A DNA stretch of 64,000 nt from Prosthecobacter sp. (GTDB taxonomy: Bacteria; Verrucomicrobiota; Verrucomicrobiia; Verrucomicrobiales; Verrucomicrobiaceae): assembly GCA_017853885.1 (NCBI GenBank), contig JAFMIR010000006.1, positions 62,001 through 126,000 on the forward strand, read 5' to 3'. The notes under the pieces are model-generated. The model did not search any database and was not told where the DNA came from. It saw only the letters and a program-made list of their open reading frames with translations. Made by a program: the position numbers and the translations under genes. Shown one piece after another: positions 54,301 through 63,300 of the stretch (position 1 is the stretch's first letter; every line of letters begins with the position of its first letter).

Positions 54301-57300
54301 TAATCGAGGCGAAGTGTTCCAGCTTGAACAGTGTGATTTGGGGCAGCGATGCCATTGGTGACTGTGTTTCGAGTCACCGAATCGGCCTGACCACTCAAGA
54401 TAAGCATACCCTCACCTCCTTGAAAAATCGGGTTTCCACCGCCAAGCGTGCCTTTGAGATCAAGCACGGCACCGCTGGAAACGATGATATTGGAATTGGC
54501 AGTGACGAAAACAGGGCCCGCCCATGAACTGTTGCCCGTTGAGGCAGCCAGAGTTCCGCCAGCCAGATACATATTCTGAACCGTCGAGTAACTAACATTG
54601 CGCAGATCCAACGTGGCATTCTGATTGCCCAGAACGGTCGAGCCATTCGTGCCTCCAGCAACGATGACGCCTGCTGCACCAGCAGCACCAAAAGCACCGT
54701 CCACCGTGGCTGCCAAGATGCCTGCGTTGACCAGCGTCTCACCCTTGTAGGTGCTGGCCGCACCTATAACCCAAGTGCCGTTACCGATCTTGTTTACCGA
54801 AGTTGGACCACCAAGCCCGTCTGCCAATACCAGATTGAATTTGTTATTACCACGGTTCGAACCGCCGAGCGTCAGGGTGCGGCTGCCCGAACCCGTGTAA
54901 GCAACCGCAGGGGAAAATCCGGCAAGGCCGAAATTCAGCTCCGCGCCGATGACCGCACCATCTGCGATGATCGCCCCGGCGTTGTCTCCGATTCCCAGTG
55001 TAAACGAGCGGTCCGTGAAGCTGGAAGACAAACCACTGAAACGCAGCGCACCGCCGTTGAAAATGAGGTTAGACGCAAAGTTTGAAGCCGAACCTAGCGC
55101 GCTTGACGAGCCACCAAACCCCACTGACAAGACACGAACCACGCCACCGTTGATGACCGTGGCACCAGAGTAGGTGTTGCCAGTATTCGCCAAGGTGAGA
55201 ACGCCACTACCGGATTTGGAAAGTCCAACCTTGCCAAATGAAACTTGGCCATCCGTCAAGTTGCCCGAGAAGGTGAAACTCTGCTCGCTGTTCACGCTCA
55301 ACATTGAGGTGGAATTAAGCGGACCATTGTTGGTCACCGTTCCCAAGCCAGTGATGTTGGAAACTGTGGTCGAGTAGCCATTGAGATCGAGGATGCCGTC
55401 CAAGTTAACATTATAGCCAGAAGAGCTCTGAAGGCCGGTGTCACTCTCGAAAACCACGCTTCCTGCAGTTACGGTCAACTGACCGTTAAACTGGTTGTTG
55501 CCACCCAATCTGAGCAGACCTGAGTTGACCGTGATGTTCTTGTTGAGTGTGTTGTTGCCCAGCAAAGCAATGCTGGAACCGACGACACGCACGAATCCGA
55601 TAGTGTTGTTACCGGTCAGCCGGAGTTCATTGAACCCCTCATAAGTAAGATTCTGACTATTGCCGTTCGAGATGGCAGGGAGAGACAACTGATAGGTGGT
55701 CCCGCTTGTGATGCTTGCAATCGTGGATCCTGGCGCGATGCCAGTGCCTGAAACGCTCGCACCAACCTGCAGGCCCGCGGTGCTAGCCACGGTCACTACG
55801 GTAGATCCATCGGTGTATGTAGAAGTCAGTGTGCCGGTAGTTGCCTGCTGGCCACCGGTGGTCTCCACGCCGCCAGAAAGGTCATTGTTGCCAGCCACCA
55901 CCATTACACCGCGGTTGGTGCCATCAGCGGCAAAGATCAGGCGACCCGCCGCTCCGTTGATGGTGTTAACCGCACCGATAGTGAGGGTGCGATTGTCTGC
56001 CACGCGGAACACACCATCCGCCACACCAAAAGTGATGCCTCGATTGGTATCATTGAAGATCAAGTCGGTGCCGACGCGAAGGATGCCTCCATTGATGGTA
56101 AGCTGGTCGGCGGTAAAGGTGGCAGGATTGAGGCCAAGATCGCTCTCCCTAGCGATCTGCAGCACACCTTCATTGATGAAGGTTTTGCCCGTATAATTGT
56201 TTGGCAGCGTAAAAGTCAGAGTGCTGCTCACTGCGGCATTCGGCAGGTTGGAAAGCTTGATACCATTGTTGCTTAACAGTCCCACCACTGTCGTACCGGG
56301 AGCAATTCCCGCACCCGTAACTGCCGCTCCCACCACGATCCCCGAGTTGAAGGAACCAGAAGCTAGAGTGACATCGAAACTGTTGGGGTTCATCAAGCCG
56401 TTGGTGCCGATGCTTAAAGTCGGATTTAGGACAAGGGTTCCACTGCCAGCTTTCACCAGACTGGTCGATTGCTGAATGAAGTCAAAATTGAGATTGTTGG
56501 CGATGTTGATCGGTTGATCGAGAGTGACCTGACCGCTGGCCCCACTGACATCCACTGAAACGATGGTGGCTGTGCCTGCGAAGCCGCCGGGGGAAAGCAA
56601 CCTCATGCCCGGCGTCAGCCCCGTCGTGTTGATACCAGTGATGACATTGGCAAGGTCTTGAAAGGTCAACGCAACACTTGTGCCACTCGTTGCCGTTTGG
56701 CTAAGCACAAAGGTGGTTGAATTGGTGATGCTTGCAATCGTGGTGCCATCGGTGATCCCCACACCTGAAACCCTAGCACCCACTTCAAGACCGGTGGTGG
56801 AGGACACTGTGACTGTTGTGCCGGATATATTGGAGGCAGTGAGACTTGCCACATTGCTAGAGCTACCGCTGACACGTGTGGTCGTATCGGCGATCACAGA
56901 GTTGATGTTCAACTGGGTGCCTGGATTGTAAATAACAAGCTGGTTTGGGTTCAACGATCCCGCATGTGTTCCAGCAATGAGTTTTCCACCGGCAATGGTG
57001 TGCGTAGTCCGACTAGAGAGAATGCCACCACTATTGACAATAAGGCTACGGTCCGAAGAAGAAGTCACTGGATTGATGGTGATGGTGCGCCCAGCGGTGT
57101 CCTGAATATTCAGCGAGTGGATGGTGCGGTCTGCGGTCAATGACTGGTTAAAGCCGGTGACTTTAACATTCTGGGCAGCAGCCCAGGAATCAGACGCACT
57201 TGCGCTGCCGGTGGTTGAGTAACTGGCGTCCGCGAGGGCAGTGACAGTGCTACCGGACATGGTGGCCCACTCAAAAAGTGCAGCGCCTGCTGAGATGCGA

Positions 57301-60300
57301 TTACGGACAGCCCAGCCACCGAGGATATTATTCGTAGTCAATGGGGCCGTGGTGAACCTAATGGAGCCGTTATCCACATTACCATTGGTGATGGTATCAA
57401 ACACAATCATCGAACCGGCCGAGCGAGTGCCGAAGCTGTTGAAGGTGAGCGTACTAGACGCGCCTCCAGAATGTGCACTGAACGCGAGATTTGCCCCACC
57501 TGAAAGCGATAGGGAATCCACAGACTCACTGAAAACTTCCGAGCCAGTTGATCCTACACCAGAGAAACTCAAGCGGCCAGAATTGAGAATGATGGAAGCG
57601 GCATCATTGATGCGGTTGCCACTGTTAGCTGCGCCCGTTCCATTCACGATATTCAGACCTTGGGCTGCGCCCTGATTTCCACCGGCCGTGCTGCCACTAC
57701 CGGCTATGGTAATGGATGTAACCCCAGAGAGGGAACCCGAACCACGAATACGCAAATTAGCCGCAAGAATGTTAACCGAGCCATTTACTGTGCTGGCAGA
57801 ATCCACAGTAAGTTCAGCACCATTTATGACATTTTCACCCGTCCCTTGCAAGGTGAGCCCGCCAGACAGAACGACCACGGGTGAGCTCCAGTTCACTGTA
57901 GTGAGCTGCTCGATGCCGCGCAGGTAGAATCCACCCCCCGAAATTACAGTGGGAGAGTTGAAATTGGTAGCCCCACCATCCACCACAGAAATACCGCCTC
58001 CCACCGCACCAGCACCATAAATCAGATTCACGCCGGTGCCCACTGAGGTAGGCGTAGTAGAAAGCTGATAAGTCGTAGAACTCAGTATCGCCTGAATCTT
58101 AGCACCCAGCGGGATGCCTGCTCCATGGACGTTCATACCAGCCTTGAGGGTTGAGGTATCTCCCACAGTAATAGTCGTGCCACTGGTGCTGAACGTAGAA
58201 CTGGCTGCCGTGGCCGCCCCATATACCAGTCCGACATTGGAGCCAGGGGCTGTGGGTGCGACTGAAAGCTGGAAGGTGGTCGGAGAGAGAATCTGCTGGA
58301 TGGCAGCACCTGCCGGGATGCCATTGCCAGAAACGACCATACCCACAGCCAAGCCTGTTGTGCTAGGCACAGTTACGGTCGTAATGCCGGTCGCATAAGT
58401 GGAAGAAACAGCACCGCTGAGATTCAAGCCCAAGGTTCCATTTCCACCATCTCGGACGATGCCACCAGAGCCAGAGACCACACGGTTAAATCCCCAACTC
58501 ACACCGTTGTTAATGCGGAAACCAAGGGTTCCATTATTGCCGATGGTGCGAGAACCAATAGTTCCGCCCGTTCCATTCCCAAGGCTTGTGGCGCTTTCGA
58601 GCACAAGGGTAGCTCCCGGATTGATCAACGTGCTACCACTGTAGCTGATATTTCCGAGAGCCAACACTTGGGTTCCATTGCCAGAGACGGCGATGTTAAG
58701 CACGCCGCTGCCGGTGTTGTTGGCTCGATCGCGCAAGAAACCGTTGAAGTAGCTTGTGCCACTGGTGTTGAAAGTCAATGTGCTGTTCGCAGAGCCGGAT
58801 TCACCCTCCAGATTTTCCACCACACCACTGGCGGTGTAGTCGGAAAGGCCACGCACCGTCTCATTGAATCCCATGAGCTTGAAGTAAGAGTTATTACCAT
58901 TGTTACCAGCGGAACCTGCGCCATTGCCTGCGTCAAAGCTAACCAGCGAAGTATCGGCGATCTGCTCGTTGGCTCCCAGATGCACCACAGTGCTGCCGAG
59001 GCCACCCATACTGACATTGCCGATGTTGAGGTTGCCAGGTATCGTCCCATTGGCGACGTAGGTGCCGAAAGTGGCATTGCCAGCAGTTGTCCCTGTGACA
59101 TCAGCAGATAGAACGATCTGGGTCTGATTCTTGACAGCTTGAACTACGGTGCCGTTCGGAATGTTCGGGTGGCCGTTGATGACCATTCCCGCATACATCC
59201 CCGTTGTGCTCGTCACATTGACCATGCGGCGGGTATCAAAGGTCGTGTTAGCGGTTGCAGCACCAGTCGCAGCCAACGAAATGACAAACTGGGTGGTGCT
59301 GTTGATCTGAGTCACAGTGGCACCAGCTGGAATGTTCGGATGACCGGTAAGGGGCATGCCGATGTAGAAGTTGTTGGTGTTCCCGGTGGTTAGATTGACG
59401 GTGGTGCTAGCGTTGGTGGTCGTGGAACTGGAAACTTGCTGGGTCGTGCCAACGGGCGTGGCACTGACAGCGCTGGTGGTCTTGGCCAGCACAAGTTGCG
59501 GGTTGGTGGCGTCTCCAAAGCCACGGCTGAAGACTGTGGTCTGACCCGTATACGTGTTCGCAGTGGCACCGGTAAGGGTGGTGCGGCCTGCCCCCATGAA
59601 ATCGATGCCAAAAGTCGAACCAGAAGCCTGAGAAATGCCACCGCTAATATCCATGCGGGCGGTGGCACCGCCAGAGTTGACATTCACACGCAAGTTGCTT
59701 TCTAGGATGACCGGGGCGGTGATCATATCCACACCGACAGTGGTGCTGTTGGACTGCACCTTGCTCAGCAATGCGCGGCCATAATCGCCATTGTTAAAAA
59801 TGAGGCTTCCCGTGCCGGAGCCCCTAACGATTTCGAAACGGTGGGTGTTGTCCTGATCGCCGACGGCGAGCACACCAACCCTCTTGCTGCCATCCAGCGA
59901 TACGATCGCATGCAATCCGCCCGTCCCTCCCACACCCACGTTGGTGGTGAGATTAACGATTCCACCCAAGGAGTTTGCCACCGTGCCTGGACGCCAGTTG
60001 GCTGAAGTGTTCCAAGAACCGTTACGCTGGATGTGGAGACTACTTAGCAGAACTGGAACGACACCCGGCTTGGTAAGGGTTACGATGATGCCATAATCAT
60101 TGAATAAGCTCACGTCATACACGAGTCCACCGCCAAGGGTCGGCAGAATGAGATTTCCACCGCCCGAGCCGCCCGTGCGGTAGTTGGCACCGGCATCAAA
60201 AGTTGAAAGCGGACCATTATCAAGCCATGAGCCCAAATTGAAAATGTCACCCACTTGAGCTTTTCCAGAGGTGCCGGCTTGGGTCAGGTAATCATTCACA

Positions 60301-63300
60301 TCCTGAACCGTGATGGTGCTCTGGCCAATGGTGATTTGGCCGTTGACCTGAAGGTAATCGTGCCGCCCAGCGGTAATAGCTGTAGAGTCCCATAGTAGCA
60401 GGTTGGAATCACGGTAACCGCCAATAGAGTCGTAGGTGTTGGCATTGAGAGCTGCAACGATGGCCGCATTCTGATTCAACGTGGCAGCACCCATTTGCAG
60501 CAGCGCCGATGAGCCATCATTAAGCAAGAGATTACCATTGAAGCTCAGGGTTCCAATGGATGCACCATACGAATCCCCCGGACTGAGGATAGCGCCGCTG
60601 TTGAACACGTGGTTGGTCCCATCTAGGAAGTTGTTGCTGAGGGTGCCTCCCGTGCCGTTAACGACACCCGATCCGGAAACCGTGCCGCCCGAATTCACAG
60701 TCAGAGCACCAAATCCCGTGGTGCCGATGTTGTTGAGACCCACTTGAAGATTGCCCTGATTCACGGTGGTTGTGCCCGTGTAAGTGTTGCCTGAAACAGC
60801 TGAAAGGGAAGCGCCTGTGGCAGTGGCCGTTGCCGCCTGCGAAAGCGTGATCTGGGAAGCTCCAGTATTGATTGCTGTGATCACGGTTCCCGGTGTGATG
60901 CCCGGGCCGAAGATTTGCTGTCCCAACACGAGTCCGGTCGTATTCACGCTGGAGACAGTCAAGCCACCTAGGGTGGTGTTGCCTGTTTTGGGAGCATTAA
61001 CTGCTGTGCCGAACGACAAACCAACTCCCGTGCCGGCCGTGGCAGCCAAAGAGAGAGTGATGGTGCCGCTTACACCCGGCGTTGGAATGGCGGTGATTCG
61101 AGTGCCCGCCGGAATGCCTGGGCCAGTGACGACATTGTTCACCGCTAGGCCGGTGGTGTCGATACCTGTAATAGAAGTGCCCGAAACGTTGCCGCTGCGG
61201 CTGATGGCTCCTGAAGTGATAACCCAGCTACCAGCATCTGCTTTCACAAGGGAAGTGGCGCCCGTGTTGTTGCCAAGGATGGCCGCCAAGGTGTTTGCCG
61301 CCGTGCTGGTCCCCCCAAGAGTGAGCGCGCGGGCCCCGGTACCACCACTGAAGCCCATGCTACCTGTGTTGTTGAAGATCAGCGCACCCGTTCCGGAGGA
61401 TTCGATCCGACCGCCGCTCAGTCCCACACTGAAGAGGCGGTCTGTTGTTTGCGCCGCCCCCGTGTAGCGTAGCGTGCCACCGTTGAGCACTAGGTTGGCA
61501 GCTGCATTGGTTGACTGGCCGATGTTGCTAGCCGTGCCGCCATTTTTCAGGTTGGAAACTTGAAGAACACCACCATTCACTGTCGTCACCCCAGTGTAGG
61601 TGTTCGCACCAGCGAGAACCCATGTATTCGTTCCGGATTTGACAATGGAACTGGTTCCACCAAGTAAGGGGGTCAACGTATTGAGTACGATAGCAGCACT
61701 GGAACCGGACAGCGTCAGGGGCGCATTCCCAACCAAACTGCCTGTGCCGGAAAACACTAGCGCCCCCGTGCCATTGGCTTCGATCGTTCCACTCGTGGTT
61801 AGGGTAAAAAGGCGGTCAGTGCTTGATCCAGATCCTGTATATTGCAGTGTGCCGGTATTCAGCACGAGGTTGCCTGCCGCGCTGCTTGAGGCGCCAATGG
61901 TGCTGGCAATGCCTCCGTTTTTAAGATCCGCAACACTCAACACACCGCCATTGACGGCCGTCACACCGGTATAGCCATTGCCTGCCACCGCGTCGAAAGC
62001 AATGGTGCGGCTGGTCTCAGCTGCCTTAAAGAGAGTAACGTCGCTTCCAGTGACTACAGTGACGGTATAGTCACCACTGGGGTTCGGCGTTCCATCTGCG
62101 TCAGTCTTGTTGCCAACCACTAAGCTATGACCGGGCAAATTCAAATTGAGCGTCTCAGCCGGAGCCATCGCATCGCTGGCTTGATTGATGGTGAAACTCA
62201 GAAGGTCGCCAGCGATGCCCGTGACGAAAGAACCAGGTTTGATGCCCGCACCTGAAACAAGCTGATTCACGACCAGACCAGTGGCATCGGCAACGATAGT
62301 GGTGGTGCCGTTGATGGTGCCTGTTACACTTGCCAGACCATTACCCGGAGCCAGCACCCATGTGCCCGCACCCGTCTTGGTGAGCGAGGTCGCGCCAGTA
62401 TTGTTGCCGATGGCCACCATCATGGTGTTGTTCCCCGTGCCAGCGACTGAATTGAGGGTTAGAGTGCGAGCGGTGGTAACTCCATCAAATCCCATGGCTC
62501 CAATGCCATTAAAAATCACAGCCCCAGTGCCAGAAGAGTCGATCGTGCCCCCTCCTGTGCCAATAGAGAAAATACGGTCCGTGGCGCCACCGACTCCCTT
62601 GTAGCTCAACGTTGCATTGTTGGTGATGATAAGGTTTATGGCATCATCCGCAGCTGAGCCGATGCTGCTGGCCAATCCGCCATTGGCAAGAGCCATCACC
62701 TCAAGAACACCTCCACTGATACGAGTGATGCCGCGATAAGTATTGGCCGTATTGTTGAGTCTTAACGTGCCTGCGCCATCCTTAGTGAGGTCCATACCTG
62801 CGCCAATGTCGCTGACTAGGGCATCGACTTTAAGCGCGTTGGCAGCGGAGTTGCCAATGTTCCATGTCTGGTTCGAAGCCAGTCTGACATTGACACTGGA
62901 GTTGATCGTATGCGCCCCTGAACCGGCATTCACCACGATGCCACCTGCGCCGATGATGAGCCTATCGGCACCAGCGGCACCACTGATCGTCACTGATCCG
63001 GTGCCGGATGTCCCTGTGCCTGTGAAAGTCAGTCGACCAATCTGAATGTTCGCGCCAAGTGTGGTAGTGAGATTGCTAGCAGAATTAGCGGTCATGAAGA
63101 CACTATCCACAACCCCAGGTACACCTGTTGTTCCCAGACCAGTGGCCAGAGTATTCCAATTGCCCGAAGCGTCCCATGCCGCACTCGTTCCGCCTGTCCA
63201 GTAGCGACTGCTGGAGGTTACTGTCTCGACACCCAAACGCAAAGCTGTGGCAGTTGTGTTGAGAGTCAGTTTGTAGGCATTCGCAAAGTTCAATTCATTA

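Noticed and set aside
60784..61467. Long plus-strand frames opposite the giant repeat gene (this one 227 codons)
   Set aside because: The Thr/Gly/Ala/Val-rich codons of the giant gene give Pro/Val/Ala-rich antisense frames by default; they carry no independent features.
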